64,000 bases of DNA. Origin: Polytrichum commune (taxonomy: Eukaryota > Streptophyta > Polytrichopsida > Polytrichales > Polytrichaceae). Location of the stretch: contig OX485809.1 of NCBI GenBank assembly GCA_950295325.1, positions 22,384,001 through 22,448,000 of the forward strand, read 5' to 3'. Position numbers and translations under genes: made by a program. Under the pieces are notes generated by a model. It saw only the letters and a list, made by a program, of their open reading frames with translations. It did no database searches and was not told the DNA's origin. Shown in pieces: positions 44,913-56,660 of this stretch (position 1 is the stretch's first letter; every line of letters begins with the position of its first letter).

Positions 44913-45474
44913 CAGTAATCTCCCACTTAAGTACGCATTTTGAACCGGAGTTGTTGGTGCGCACTTAGTTGGTAGGTGCGTACTTTCCAAATTTCCATTG
45001 AACCAGAAGAAGTGAGCGGTTTTAAAAATATCGATGATGCAAACAACAAAGAATGTTGTGTTGTTATGTTGGAGGACGTTCTAGAAATGATGCAAATTGA
45101 AGAAGAACCACCTATCGATGACGAAATCCAGCTTACCAAGACATTTATGAATCTAAAAGTGCTACCGACTTCAAAGGCTTTGAAGCTCTACACACCACTG
45201 TCCTTGACATCAATGACCAATTGCTTTGTTATGATGTTCAAACGGAAGTTGGACAAATGTATGATGAACTGCGACGATCATTTGAGATGTTTCATCGAAA
45301 CGTTAACAAACTGACATTGAATGTCAAGCATAAAAAGAATCATGCATTTGCGACAAATGACTCTGCATGACATGTTCAAACAATCAAATATGAACCCTGA
45401 TTTTTGTCAAAAAAATTGCGCACTTAACTGGGATGCATACTTAAACGGGTGCGTACTTAAGTGGGACATTACTG
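44913..45474 (+). mobile_element. pogo/Tigger-like DNA transposon, internally deleted
   Basis: Termini CAGTAATCTCCCACTTAAGT and the mirrored ACTTAAGTGGGACATTACTG, continuing through TACGCA, flanked by TA on both sides. CAGT ends, about 25 bp inverted repeats and a TA duplication are those of the pogo branch of Tc1/mariner. It retains only the 3' part of the transposase gene, so it is non-autonomous. Confidence 0.88.
44976..45401 (+). pseudogene. pogo-like transposase C-terminal fragment
   Basis: The plus strand reads GFKNIDDANNKECCVVMLED, then QIEEEPPIDDE, and after a stop MHLRQMTLHDMFKQ. An acidic EEPP stretch followed by a terminal RQ-x-TL-x-DxF motif is typical of the C-terminus of pogo/Tigger (and related CENP-B-like) transposases. 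The DNA-binding and DDE catalytic parts are absent, apparently lost by internal deletion. Confidence 0.65.
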
Positions 45475-45579
45475 TACATACATTGATCAGGTGTGGTAGC
45501 ATGCTGTGTGGGCTCAAGAAATCGTGAGGAATTATGCCGCCACAATTCCTGGTGAATTCCCCACATGCTTCAGATTGAG

Positions 45580-45655
45580 CCGATTATGCTTGACATTCAA
45601 TGTCAGTCTTCACAAAACAATGTGAAGATTGTTTTTGAATGTCAAGCATAATCGG
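45580..45655. repeat. Perfect 21 bp inverted repeat with a nested hairpin
   Basis: Arms at 45580-45600 and 45635-45655 are exact reverse complements, containing TTATGCTTGACATTC. Between them TCTTCACA-AAACAA-TGTGAAGA (45608-45629) forms an inner stem. GACATTGAATGTCAAGCATA also occurs at 45312-45331 inside the neighbouring pogo-like element, so the sequence derives from related transposon DNA. Confidence 0.85.
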
Positions 45656-45777
45656 TTATATCTTCACAAAACAATGCAGAAAATAATGTGTGAATAGATG
45701 TTCATTCATATATATATATATATATATATCTATGGAAAGATGGAGTCTAGATGTCCAAGGGGATATGGTGCCATCCA

Positions 45778-45986
45778 GTGCTTGGGAAGTTTTTGGGCAT
45801 ATAGAGTCGGTCAAGATCCATGTGATTCTAAATCCAGCTGGTTACATGTTGAAATTTTCCGGTTTTTCTTTATTCATTTGAGGTATATTCTTCTATAGAT
45901 TTCTCTAAAATGATCGGTAATTCTCTTGAAGTTTCCAACTTCAACCGGTTCATCTGTAACGAACCGCTGGTTCCTCCCGGACCAAT
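45778..45986. repeat. Dispersed repeat R3, copy 2
   Basis: Matches 10557-10797 (GGGAAGTTTTTGGGCATA, GGTTACATGTTGAAAT, TTTGAGGTATATTCTTC). A (TA)n run lies just upstream at 45708-45729. Confidence 0.65.
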
Positions 45987-46049
45987 GAAACTAGTATGTT
46001 ATCTGATTTCTTTTAGTGTTTATGATGATTACATGTAAATGTTATTTCA

Positions 46050-46607
46050 GGGCCTGTTTACACCATGGATCATGAAGTCGTTCCAAGGCCTTGTAAACTT
46101 TGTGATTGGTTGTTGAACTCGTCCTGCGACCACTTTGGTTTACACCAAGGACAAAATGTCAGAGTGATGATGGAGTTCAAGGTCCTCAACAGACAAATTT
46201 TAAGGCCTACATTATCTATTGACGTGGTCCAATGGGTTTTGCGCTGGAAGAGGCAAAAGAGGTGCTATGGTAGAATAAGGTAAGGGGCCCATGACAAAGA
46301 AATATTGTTATAATAAATTTTTTGATGATATTATTTTCGAGGAAGAGAAGATGAAGACAAGAGAAGACAAGAGAATGGTCACACTTGAACTTTTTCAAAA
46401 CCACCTTTTTTGGGCACATAGTAAAATAATTAGCACATTCATTTTTGGGTGCATGGTCATTCTTCTTGGTCCACATTCAATTCCATCTAGTGTGCGGCCC
46501 AAAGACTTTGTAATTTATTTATTTAAAGAATCGGACCATGGAAGTTGGACCATGGAAAGATGCCATCTTCCATGGTCTGACTTCATGGTCCATGGTGTAA
46601 CCGGCCC
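46050..46607. mobile_element. Complete Tourist-like (PIF/Harbinger) MITE
   Basis: Ends GGGCCTGTTTACACCATGG and CCATGGTGTAACCGGCCC, with inverted similarity continuing through CATGAAGTC. It is flanked by TCA on both sides (46047-46049 and 46608-46610), a 3 bp duplication. The copy at 1549-2905 is the same family. It encodes nothing; its open frames are shadows. Confidence 0.85.
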
Positions 46608-47506
46608 TCAGTGAAATTCGTTTCATTTTAATTATCATTATATGTTCATCACCAGAGGATATTATCATATTCAAGAATCAATATGCAGTAGGTTCAATCT
46701 CAAGGATATTTACAATGGATCACCAATCTTAGGTAAGTACACTTGATTGTGACCCCTACCCAAAAGCAATCCACGTAGAGGTTTGCCTTCAATGAACATG
46801 GTTTGAACAAAAGACTATAGGGTTGATTTGGACACATGTAGAATCGATAATTATGAAATCCATAGTTTAATCATGCAATGTCCCAAATGGCATACAAGAC
46901 CCAACATCTATTAACATATTCCAATAATAAACATCGTGTCAAGGCTTGCAATTCTAGGTGTACAGAATGTATACCCAGAATAACAACTAACCTAAAACCA
47001 ACACCTATAACAAGTGTATGATACACACATATAGATTATGAGGATGTACACTCTTTGAAGATCCGAGGTAGATGTTGGCTCTAGGTCGCTTACAAGCGTA
47101 ACTTTAAACCCTTATAACTTTTACATTCGGTATCCACATGATGTGTTCTCTAGTGCGTGGGAATCCTCTTGATCTTGCAAATAAGGAAAATATATAGAAA
47201 CTATATATGCTCATGGGTGTGGTATGTTGGTTTAAGGTGTGCTTACCACAGTTAACATAGGACGTATGTATGTAAGAATCGGCATGTGAAGTGCATGCAG
47301 TGCTGACCTGACACCAATGTCACACGTGTGTGTGTGTCACAAGAAGCTTTGAGTGTCAACCCTTTGTTAGTATCTAGCTAGCTGCTTATTAGTTTTTGAG
47401 CTCAGCTGAGCTCATTGTGCCCATTTCCCATGTGCTCCCCATGTGTCAGAGGATCATTGTCCGTTCATTTGTTTGCATTATTGCATGTTGCAACTAGTGA
47501 TGGAGG

Positions 47507-47733
47507 AGATTGTTGGGCATATGATAATCGGTTGAGATCCTAGTGTTTGCAAGTCCAACCGGTTACATGTTGACATCCTTCGCTTTTCCTTTATTAAGTT
47601 GGGGGGTATATTCTATAAATTCTTCTAGAATGATCGGTAGTTTTCCTGCAGTCTTGAAACTCCACCGGTTGTTTCTCACACTCAATCGGTTCATTTGTAA
47701 CTAACTGCTGGTTTTCCCCGATCATAGGTTGCA
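47507..47733. repeat. Dispersed repeat R3, copy 3
   Basis: CCAACCGGTTACATGTTGAC, TCTAGAATGATCGGTAG and TCGGTTCATTTGTAACTAAC are shared in order with copies 1 and 2. Confidence 0.6.
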
Positions 47734-48380
47734 ACTAAAGGTTGAGGCATCCATAGTTGACCAACTCCATCATACCGTTGCCCAGGGTTATGTAAATGCT
47801 GACATGAATGAGATCTACATTTTTAAGGCGCACAAAGTTGAGGTTTACGTGCTGACGACTTGTGGTTGATTACCCTCGTAAGAGTTTTGATAACTGATGT
47901 AGCCAAGCATTAGCATTTTAGATGAGAGGTCATGGGTTAACCTATAGATTGACTGTGTGTTACCATAAACTTTACTGCTTCAAAATTTATAACAATTTTC
48001 ATGATTTAAGTATTTATTCATTCGCATTCTCTTCTTAGAATTCGTTTCTCTTCGCAAGAAAAACAATTCCATGCTATTACTCCTCCTAAACAAATGCAAA
48101 CTCTCTTGTTTTATCGCTTGTAAATGCCTTGACCTTATATCTCTGACAATTCATTGATTAAAGCTATAACGAAGCCTTGGGAGTCGTGAACTTCTTTGAC
48201 CTTATGGAGAAGGCCACATAGCATTACTTAGCTGATGAGTTGTGGTCAACTGCCTTGACTTTAGATTCAGTTTGAAGCAGTGGGATTCCGGCATCTGGAG
48301 TCTTCATTCTCGAATCTACTGTTGGGCCCATGAACACATCCCTTCAGTTGAGTAATGTTATGTGAAGCTTTGGAGTCAGT

Positions 48381-48540
48381 GTGTATGTTTGACCAAATTT
48401 CATTTGACGTTTAACTTAAATCCAAAGTGTCAACTGACATCTACGTATTCTTTTAAAATGTCTCCTCAATGTCACATGCCAAGTAGTACGTGCCATTTTA
48501 ATTTCTAACATGTGAATTGAGGTCACATTTCTAGGCAGAT
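48381..48540. repeat. Dispersed repeat, second copy of 6937-7135
   Basis: GTGTATGTTTGACCAAATTT, TCCAAAGTGTCAACTGACAT and AGTAGTACGTGCCATTTTAA match the first copy. Confidence 0.6.
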
Positions 48541-48964
48541 TTGAGGGAAATTGGGCGTGGGAAGTTAGGGGAAGTTAGGGGTTAACATTTATAGAACATA
48601 TACGTCATTGATCTATTGTTACTACATGAACGTTCAGATTGCTTCTCATGGTCTAGCACGTCACCTTCCTCCATGAAAAATATCTTTCAGCTATGTAAAT
48701 GTGTTGTGGCAAGCGAGCAGGTCTTAAATGGACACTTTTCTCTCTGCACCCACTTCTCGCAGGAAACTCGTGCAAGATTATTAGCAATAATCTATGTGCG
48801 ATTACTGCAAGGTGATTAGAATGTAGCCGCTTTTCTCATGATTTCTGGCATCATGATATGACAAGTACACTAAATATACCAATTAGTGAGTGTGGAAAAT
48901 TAGTGAAGGTGGTACTAAATTCCTTTACGCTATGACTTAGTTTCACCAAAAGATCTAGGAATCA

Positions 48965-49311
48965 CTCGGGGGGGGGGGGGGCAGTGTGTTAAAAAGTTAA
49001 GGATATAGGTTCGAACAACCACTATTTTATAGGGGGGTATTACTTTCAATTCTCTTCTTTTTTCACATGCTATCATTATATAATTTTCTACTTTGGGTTA
49101 ATAGAAAAATGGCTTGCATTACTTATAATTCCAAATGACCTATTATTCCATACCCTATAGTACTTTAAAGATGTCCAATGCCATTTTTGATACCCTATAT
49201 TACTCTTAAGTCCATTTATAATTTTTTGCCCCCATGTTTTTAAAATACCCTATCATTTGTTCGCGCGTATATTGCTACTCCAACCAATGACTGCCCCCCC
49301 CCCCCCCCGAG
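48965..49311. mobile_element. Poly-G-capped MITE, copy 2 (347 bp)
   Basis: CTC plus 14 G on the left, 15 C plus GAG on the right, flanked by perfect 8 bp AGGAATCA (48957-48964 and 49312-49319). The interior is nearly identical to 58430-58768 and, inverted, to 54048-54395. No open frame. Confidence 0.92.
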
Positions 49312-49319
49312 AGGAATCA

Positions 49320-50012
49320 TTGTTCATCTCGGCACTTGGCATTATTCACTTAAAGTAGAGGCACTTGAAATGAAAATATTGGCACTTGACATGAAAGTAT
49401 TGGCACTTGGCATGAAACATTAGCACTTGGCACTAATCACTCAAAATATCAACACTCGGCACACTAACCACAAGCACCCATTAATTTTCTTGAAATCTAT
49501 GAATAATGAGCATGAAATTTACCGTCTTCATAAATTTTAGTGTCACTTAGTAGCAACTTCAACCCTTGGACACTTTGAGATTTGGCTAGATGGTGCGCGT
49601 GACTTGAATTAGTAGCAGCCTCACTAATTGGTATATTTAGCTAGTAAAGTCTTCTTGAGATGTTTAGACATATTGTTCACCTTTGAGAATGGTGGCAAAA
49701 ACAGTGTGCAAGCAAGGCAACACACAGTCGTGGCAAAACCTCAAGCAACTACAACAATTATTTTAATAAGACACCTCAATTTAAACTGTTTATCCAAGTT
49801 TGGTGGCACTTTAATGACATACCCGCACTAAAGAGAAAAGACCACAGAACCCCAAAATCATTCAAGCCACAAGATTGTAAGATCCTCCGATTGAAATATC
49901 AAGGATTCCAGGTGGAGTCGGAACATGAAGTCTGTTTGTTACTACAGAACACGTCCCACCTTGAAACTCCATACAGCGATATTCTCATACTCCAGAAATG
50001 TTCCCACTGTGA
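49320..50012. other. Intergenic DNA with short GGCACTTGG repeats
   Basis: About 49335-49460 carries repeated GCACTTGGCA/GAAATG words. No gene seen. Confidence 0.5.
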
Positions 50013-51222
50013 ACAATATTCTAACAGTGACACGACCCACCCTATTGTTACTGTTACCGGAGAGCATTTGATCTTGAACTTAGGCTGCGAACAGTATTCT
50101 AAGAGTGATATCACCCACTGTATTGTGAATGTAATTGCAGAGCATTTCATCTTGAACTTAGGTTGTGAACAATAATTTTAACAGTGACGTCACCCACCCT
50201 ATTGTTACTGTTACCGGGGAGCATTTCATCTTGAACTTAGGCTGTGAACAATATTCTAAGAGTGACGTCACCCACCATATTGTGAATGTAACTGCGGAGC
50301 ATTTCACCTTGAATTTAGGTTGTGAATAGTGACAAAACCCACTGTATTGTGAATGTTACTGTAGAGCATTCCATCTTAAACTTACGTTGTGAACATCACC
50401 CACCCTATTGTTACTGTTACCGGGGAGCATTTCATCTTGAACTTAGGCTGCGAACAATATTCTAAGAGTGACATCACCCACCCTATTGTTACTGTTACCG
50501 GGGAGCATTTCATCTTGAACTTAGGCTGTGAACAATATTCTAAGAGTGACGTCACCCACCATATTGTGAATGTAACTGCGGAGCATTTCACCTTGAATTT
50601 AGGTTGTGAATAGTGACAAAACCCACTGTATTGTGAATGTTACTGTAGAGCATTCCATCTTAAACTTACGTTGTGAACATCACCCACCCTATTGTTACTG
50701 TTACCGGGGAGCATTTCATCTTGAACTTAGGTTGGGAACAATATTCTAAGAGTGACGTCACCCACCGTATTGTGAATGTAACTGCGGAGCATTTCACCTT
50801 GAATTTAGGTTGTGAATAGTGACATCACCCACTGTATTGTGAATGTTACTGTAGAGCATTCCATCTTAAACTTACGTTGTGAACATCACCCACCCTATTG
50901 GTACTGTTATCGGGGAGCATTTCATCTTGAACTTAGGCTGTGAACAATATTCTAAGAGTGACATCACCCACTGTATTGTGAATGTTACTATGGCGCATTC
51001 CATCTTGAACTCACGCTGTGAACATCACCCACCCTATTGTTACTGTTACTGCGGAGCATTCCATCTTGAACTTAGATTGTGACCAGTGACATCACCCATT
51101 ACACTGTGAATGTTACTGTGGAGCATTCCATCTTGAACTTAGGCTGTGAACAATATTCGAAGAGTGAGATCACCCACCCTATCGTTGATGTCACTACAGA
51201 GCATTTCATCTTGAAATTAGGC
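50013..51222. repeat. Satellite array of about 78 bp with higher-order structure
   Basis: The basic unit ACCCACCCTATTGTTACTGT continuing to CTAAGAGTGACATC is 78 bp. Three sub-types differ in the middle (GTTACTGTTACCGGGG; GTGAATGTAACTGCGG; GTGAATGTTACTGTAG) and alternate, giving higher-order periods near 282 and 207 bp (GTGAATAGTGACA at 50326, 50608 and 50815). The palindrome TGACGTCA occurs at 50185, 50263, 50547 and 50753. Because 78 is divisible by three, repetitive open frames appear on both strands; these are not genes. Confidence 0.93.
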
Positions 51223-52672
51223 TAGTCGAACGTCACCTTATGATGCAAAATTGGGCTATGGTGCTCGTGCCACATGTGTACTAGTCGGACTATCTGACCA
51301 GATCCGGCTGTGACATCAGCTGAGTCTTTGAAGTCGGTAGTCGGAGCCCATGCACTTATAACTTATTTACAACCTCACGAGAAACATGACCTCCTTCTGT
51401 AAGTAGGAGATATTCATCAGATCATGTGAGGCTCGGGTGGGCCTGCATGTGTATATGATACTGAAGGAAAACGGGAAGAATAAAGCTGATGCGGCTAGAA
51501 AGAGTGGAAGTGATGAGGGAGGAAGAATGCTTCTTACTTCTATTCCCGATAATGAAATAGTTACATTCCCCCAAAGAAGTCAAATGTCTTACTTGTACAC
51601 TACAGTTTCTCTAATTTGAGTATCAGAATATCCTACTTTGTGTACGAATGCACACAAAATGGTTAACTCAATGGCATCCAACAGTGATCTCAAGTGTAAC
51701 TGAAAATTATCCGACCAAGCACTGCATTTGGCCTATCATTGCATCTGTATGGGGCCACCACTTTTACAATGAACCATTTTTCGGTCCGCACAAGAATTGT
51801 TCTACTCCTAGTCTAGTGTACTAGTAGTGGTCATTCACCGTTTTCTGTTTTTTCTAGTTTATGTTCAAGACATGATATTATTATATAGTTAGTTGAGAGT
51901 GTAGTAGAGCCCACTTGTTTGTCAAGTATGTTCCCACCTACTTGTCAAGAATTTGTAGAAGGACATGTCAGCTACTCAATATTAGTGTTGAAACACAAGA
52001 AACCGTGTCGAACTTACCAAAGGATTTAGAAATGCCCACATGTAACTTAAGGGTATTAACTACTGTAGTGTTGGGGTCAAAGCCACATGGACCCTTCCAA
52101 CCCATCCACCCATTGAGAGAAAAATGGGCGATGTCATCAAAAGTATGTATGATGTCATCCATTTCCATGTGGAGCCATATACACCTCCATGTGGAGCACA
52201 TAACATTACACAACTCCTTGGTTACATTCGGTGGGACCAAGTATCGGATGAACATAATTCTCCTTAAATTTCGAGATTCCCCATTTATGGCGGACCACAC
52301 AAACAAGATACTATGAACTTTTTCAACAAGCAGTTGATTATTAAATTTTTAATAAATAAATTAGATCCTCTTCTTTAGAAATGTCCATCATCTAGCTGCT
52401 TACTAATGTTATGCAATCCATTCACACATTCTTTGTACTTTTATTTATTTATTTATTCTCCCACGTATCTGAGGCGAATCCATAAGTTACATAAGCTACA
52501 TAAGCTACTAGCTAGTAGGCAAGTATCTAGAAGTGCCATGTGCAAGGACTCTATTTCACTCATGGGACCAAATGGTCGGTTGTCACTATTGGGACCACCC
52601 ATCCAAGGTTATTCATTCTTGGATCCCTATTATTATGGGATAAGTTTCAAAGGGGTCAACCCTTCCAATTTT
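51223..52672. other. Gene-poor intergenic DNA
   Basis: A plus-strand open frame of 133 codons at 51915-52316 and its antisense partner show no motif. Short direct repeats TACATAAGCTAC lie near 52488-52510. No gene recognised. Confidence 0.4.
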
Positions 52673-53653
52673 TCATATGGGTGCAAGTTGGATGGGTCCG
52701 TGCGATTGTCCGATTGATGGACTTGTACACTTACTTTTCTTTGTGCGAAAGGGTCCTTGTGACTTGACCCTTGGATTAGTGGAGGCTTTTGTGATACCGT
52801 TTGGGTAGTTATAAGGTACACTAATACATGCACCGAGGAGGTTGCATTCACGAATAGGTTCCTCTTTGCCCACGAAATTACCTTGGGTCGAAATCCAATT
52901 ACAAATACTTTGTCCTTTGGACACCAAATTATGGTAATTGACACCAAGGTATTTATAATCAGTTTTTTTATAATTGATCCCAATTATGTTAATGATTGTG
53001 TCTAAAATGGTTAACAATTTTTTAGCACATCCAATATCTTTTAATTTAATAACACATGTCTTTCTCGTGTCAATTGTAACACTTATGGAATCTAACCACC
53101 CTCTATAAGTATTCATGCAAATAGGGGGTTTAGTCTCATAGTGATCCATGCATGTTATTTAGGTATTTAATAAAAAGTTCACCCCCGGGGTTTGATGGGA
53201 CTCTTGAAAATGGGAAAAAGTGATGGATGTCTCTGTAGATAAAATCCTAAGTAAACTAACATTACTTTGTTGTTGTTCTAAAATTGTAGATAGGGTTGCT
53301 ATTGCTTCTTGCACTTGAGAAGATGAAACATTAAGAAATCCTACTTCAATACATTTTGAACCATCCTCAATGATTTCACATACCTATGATGCACTAAGTA
53401 TATTGAAGATATCTTCTTCAATTGGAACACAAGGATCATTAAGATCAAATTTGACTTAAGAATCTATGTATTTTTGTGCACTCATTGTCATTGCAAACTC
53501 ACTTTCCCTTGCTGTAATTGATAATTGAGAGACTTTATTGAGCAACATTGAGAAATCTACAAGCTCAACACTATAAGAAATAATCACTAATGATGTATCA
53601 GTGAAACTTGATGTCAATGTACCACTAGAGATCATACCGACGTGCTTCCACAT
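52673..53653 (-). pseudogene. Decayed long open frame, unknown product
   Basis: Two open stretches (53653-53456 and 53149-52673) lie in the same minus-strand frame, and the sequence between them reads protein-like with a few stops (for example SSQVQEAIATLSTILEQQQ). Together they would cover about 327 codons. The 158-codon part contains TIDTRKTCVIKLKDI and YLGVNYHNLVSKGQ. I see no membrane segment or catalytic motif and do not recognise the family. It may come from a mobile element or virus-like sequence, but nothing seen proves that. Confidence 0.4.
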
Positions 53654-53869
53654 TTATGAGTGGTTATATTAGTGACATTGACACACCAAACTTTAGTCTT
53701 TTCACCTTAGGTCAATTCATTCTTCAACATCCATTAGAATGGGTACATAGTTACATTGGTTCTCCCTATTTGTAATGTTAATAAGATTTATGGCATAATA
53801 AAAGTGTGATCCATAAACCCTACAAAATGTTTATTTTCCTTGTTTTGTACATGTGATTCTTGTGAGGCT

Positions 53870-54560
53870 TATACTTAATCATACACTTTAAGGACATTGG
53901 GGAAATGGAGATTCTTTTACATATAAGTAATATAGGTACCAATAAATCAATCTTGCAACAATTTCGTTATTACCCATAGGGTGTCAATAGTTACAACAAT
54001 GTACCCAATATAGGGTTTGAAATATTGCTTATGGGCATATATTTTTTCTCGGGGGGGGGGGGGGGGTAGTCATTGGTTGGAGTAGCAACATACGTACGAA
54101 CAAATGATAGGGTATTTTAAAAACATGGGGGCTAAAAATTATAAATGGACTTAAGAGTAATATAGGGTATCAAAAATGACACTAGACATCTTTAAAGTAC
54201 TATAGGGTATGGAATAATAAGTAATTTGGAATTATAAGTAATGCAAGCCATTTTTCTATTAACCCAAAATAGAAATTTACATAATGATAGCATGTGAAAA
54301 AAAAAGAGGATTGAAAGTAATACCCCCCTATAAAATAGTGGTTGTTCGCACCTATATCCTTAACTTTTTAACACACTCCCCCCCCCCCCCCCGAGTATTT
54401 TTTAAATAACTACATATAATAAAAGGTGCTCTAGCAGTGAAACATGATTATATGTAATATATTGTTTGACATAACATCATAAAATACCTAAGTGGTAGAT
54501 ATAAAATATCATGGACATAAAAGGCTAGATATTGAAAATCATATACCTTGCGCTTCAATT
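53870..54560. repeat. Relatives of the long poly-G-capped element, interrupted by copy 3
   Basis: 53873-53990 is the reverse complement of about 3790-3890 (ATCATACACTTTAAGGACAT, ACATATAAGTAATATAGGTA). 54400-54510 is the reverse complement of about 4700-4830 (AACATGATTATATGTAATAT, ACCTAAGTGGTA). The two blocks sit on either side of the MITE at 54048-54395. Their order suggests two adjoining partial copies rather than one. Confidence 0.6.
54048..54395. mobile_element. Poly-G-capped MITE, copy 3 (348 bp, inverted)
   Basis: CTC plus 16 G, then 15 C plus GAG, flanked by perfect 8 bp TATTTTTT (54040-54047 and 54396-54403). The interior is the reverse complement of copies 2 and 4, for example AGTCATTGGTTGGAGTAGCA at the left and TTAACTTTTTAACACACT at the right. 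Confidence 0.9.
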
Positions 54561-56300
54561 ATGGAGAATGGATGAATAAATGTTGATTTTCTTGTGAAGC
54601 ATTGAGGATGGATGCAATCACTTGTGAGATTTCTCTTAGAGTTTCAAGGAGGTTGGGCCCTTGTCACCTCACTCTCCTAATCTTCAATTCCCAAGCCTAC
54701 CGTCCTCTCTATCACACTAGTTTTCCTACTAGTATGGATTGAAATGGAGAATTCTAGATTTTGGTGTGTGTGTGTGGGTAAGGATTTGAGTTAAAGCTCA
54801 GTTGAGGAACCCTATTTCTTCATGTGCAAAGATGTGGGAGTAAGCTTGGGAGTGAGCAAGTGAGAGAAATTGGAGCTTGGCTTAAAGGTAGATTGATCAC
54901 TTAGTCATTGTTGTCGCATTACATTAATTGCAAGTGTGTATTGAAATCAAGATTCAAGATTTTGGTGTCTGTGTGGAGGGGTTTGAGTTAGTGCCTATGG
55001 GAACTTCGTAATTGTGACTTTTACACACATAAGGCTACCCTTGAAGCATGACATCATGGTATCTAGCTATGCCATAGTTTTGCAACCCCGTAAATTATGT
55101 TGATGAACATGAAACTTTCATTTTGGTCTCGTTTTGTTTATGACATGTACATGCTTGTTGTTGTTAATATACTACTATGTTGGTTCGCACCAGGCTTGAC
55201 TATAATTTCTAACCATAAATTATGAACCATAATGTTTGCTTGTTTTCCTTGTTTTGTACATGTGCTTCATGCAAGGCTCATAATCAATCACACACTCTAA
55301 GGACTTTGGGGAATTGAGGATTTTTTACATATAATTAATATAGGATACCAATTATCGATCACTCAACAATTTATACTTGCCATAGGGTGCCAATAATCAC
55401 AATAATATACCATTATTTTGAATTTAGCATGCCTTATAATCCATATAGTACTTAAGTAAGCCTTCATAAAATACTTACTGCAAGTGTATCAGATTATATC
55501 GCATGTGAATTGGATCATATAATCAAAACAGTGAGGCTCACTCTCCACCCTCTAGCATTGCCACAGAGGTAAATAGTCATAAATTCACAACATTAAGGTA
55601 TAAATCGCATGGATTTTGGTGCAAATAATCAAGGATTTCACGTCCATGTTTGTGACATCACGTCACATCCTATGACAATGACCTAATGTTGGACCCAAAA
55701 ACGTCATGTTGGTGGAGGGTAAATATAACATGTTACCTAGGGGTAAATTGATGTGGTCAATAGTGAAGTCAATTGCCAAGTCAAGTGCAAAAGAAAAACA
55801 TAATTCAAATTCCAATTTTTTTGGACTATTAGATCTTGTTGTCTACAAAATCTAATGATTCATGAATTTTTGAAATATTTTGGAATGTTTAATTTTTGGT
55901 TTAGCAGTCGACTACTCTCGTCAAATGCTCTAGGTTGACTTCTAGGATATTCAACAATTTTTTTCTTTCTTTCCAAACTTTGTTTATGGAGGATTGGATC
56001 TTGCATATAACAAGGTCTAACAATCTAGATTTTTTTTCTATTTTTTCTATTTTTTTAAAAGAAGTTGACTGCTAGTTGTAATTGACTAGAGCAATCAACC
56101 ATAAAAGTACCATGTTAGTGGGTGTCACTTCCCAATGTGACTTGACATGATGGCCAGTGATAGCATGACGTCCATTTGCACATCTTTGCAAATAGTTGTT
56201 ACACAGTGTAAATAATCGAAGAGAGGAGTAAATTTCTTACTTAACATAGTAGCAAATAACAAACACTACTATGTTTTCCAAGGGAGTATGAAAAATGTAA
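54561..56300. other. Gene-poor DNA with a further relative of the poly-G-capped family
   Basis: 55220-55440 resembles 53780-53995 (TTTTCCTTGTTTTGTACATG, CACTCTAAGGACTTTGGGGA, ACATATAATTAATATAGG). No gene recognised in the remainder. Confidence 0.5.
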
Positions 56301-56660
56301 CAATTATAACTACACTAAATATGATATTTAGTGTCAAATTGTATTTTATGTCACTATGGTAATTTTTGGATGACATTTATGAATAATTGAACAAATATAG
56401 TCATGGATGATGGATGAGTTCATCCATTGGCCCAAACCCTACCTTCTCTTGTGAACAACTTGTGATGAAATATTTTCATGGGTGATTGAAATTTGGATGA
56501 AAATCCACTTCGTAAGTGACAGTAATTGCAACACTGTAAGTCTAAAATCCTCCAACTTTGTTACGAGGAATGAGAAATAATGTTAGTATTGGTGACACTA
56601 CACCATGGTCTACAATTAGTATTGAGCAAGACAATTAGAATCGGTGATATTAAATCTCAT
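56300..56660. repeat. Dispersed repeat R2, third copy
   Basis: GTATTTTATGTCACTATGG, TTGGATGAAAATCCACTTCG and GGTGACACTACACC parallel the copies at 7240 and 9605. Confidence 0.5.

Larger units (their letters stand above)
46620..48956. other. Gene-poor DNA with dispersed repeats
   Basis: Holds R3 copy 3 (47507-47733) and the second copy of the repeat at 6937 (48381-48540). The remainder shows no coding or structural signal I can name. Confidence 0.5.

Noticed and set aside
48984-49025. tRNA-like GGTTCGAA box in the poly-G-capped MITE
   Set aside because: No acceptor stem, anticodon arm or A box could be arranged around it, and other copies read GGTGCGAA.
49891-50613. Long repetitive open frames with HPIVTVTGEHFILNLGCEQ repeats
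   Set aside because: They arise from the 78 bp satellite and are interrupted whenever the unit type changes; not a repeat protein.
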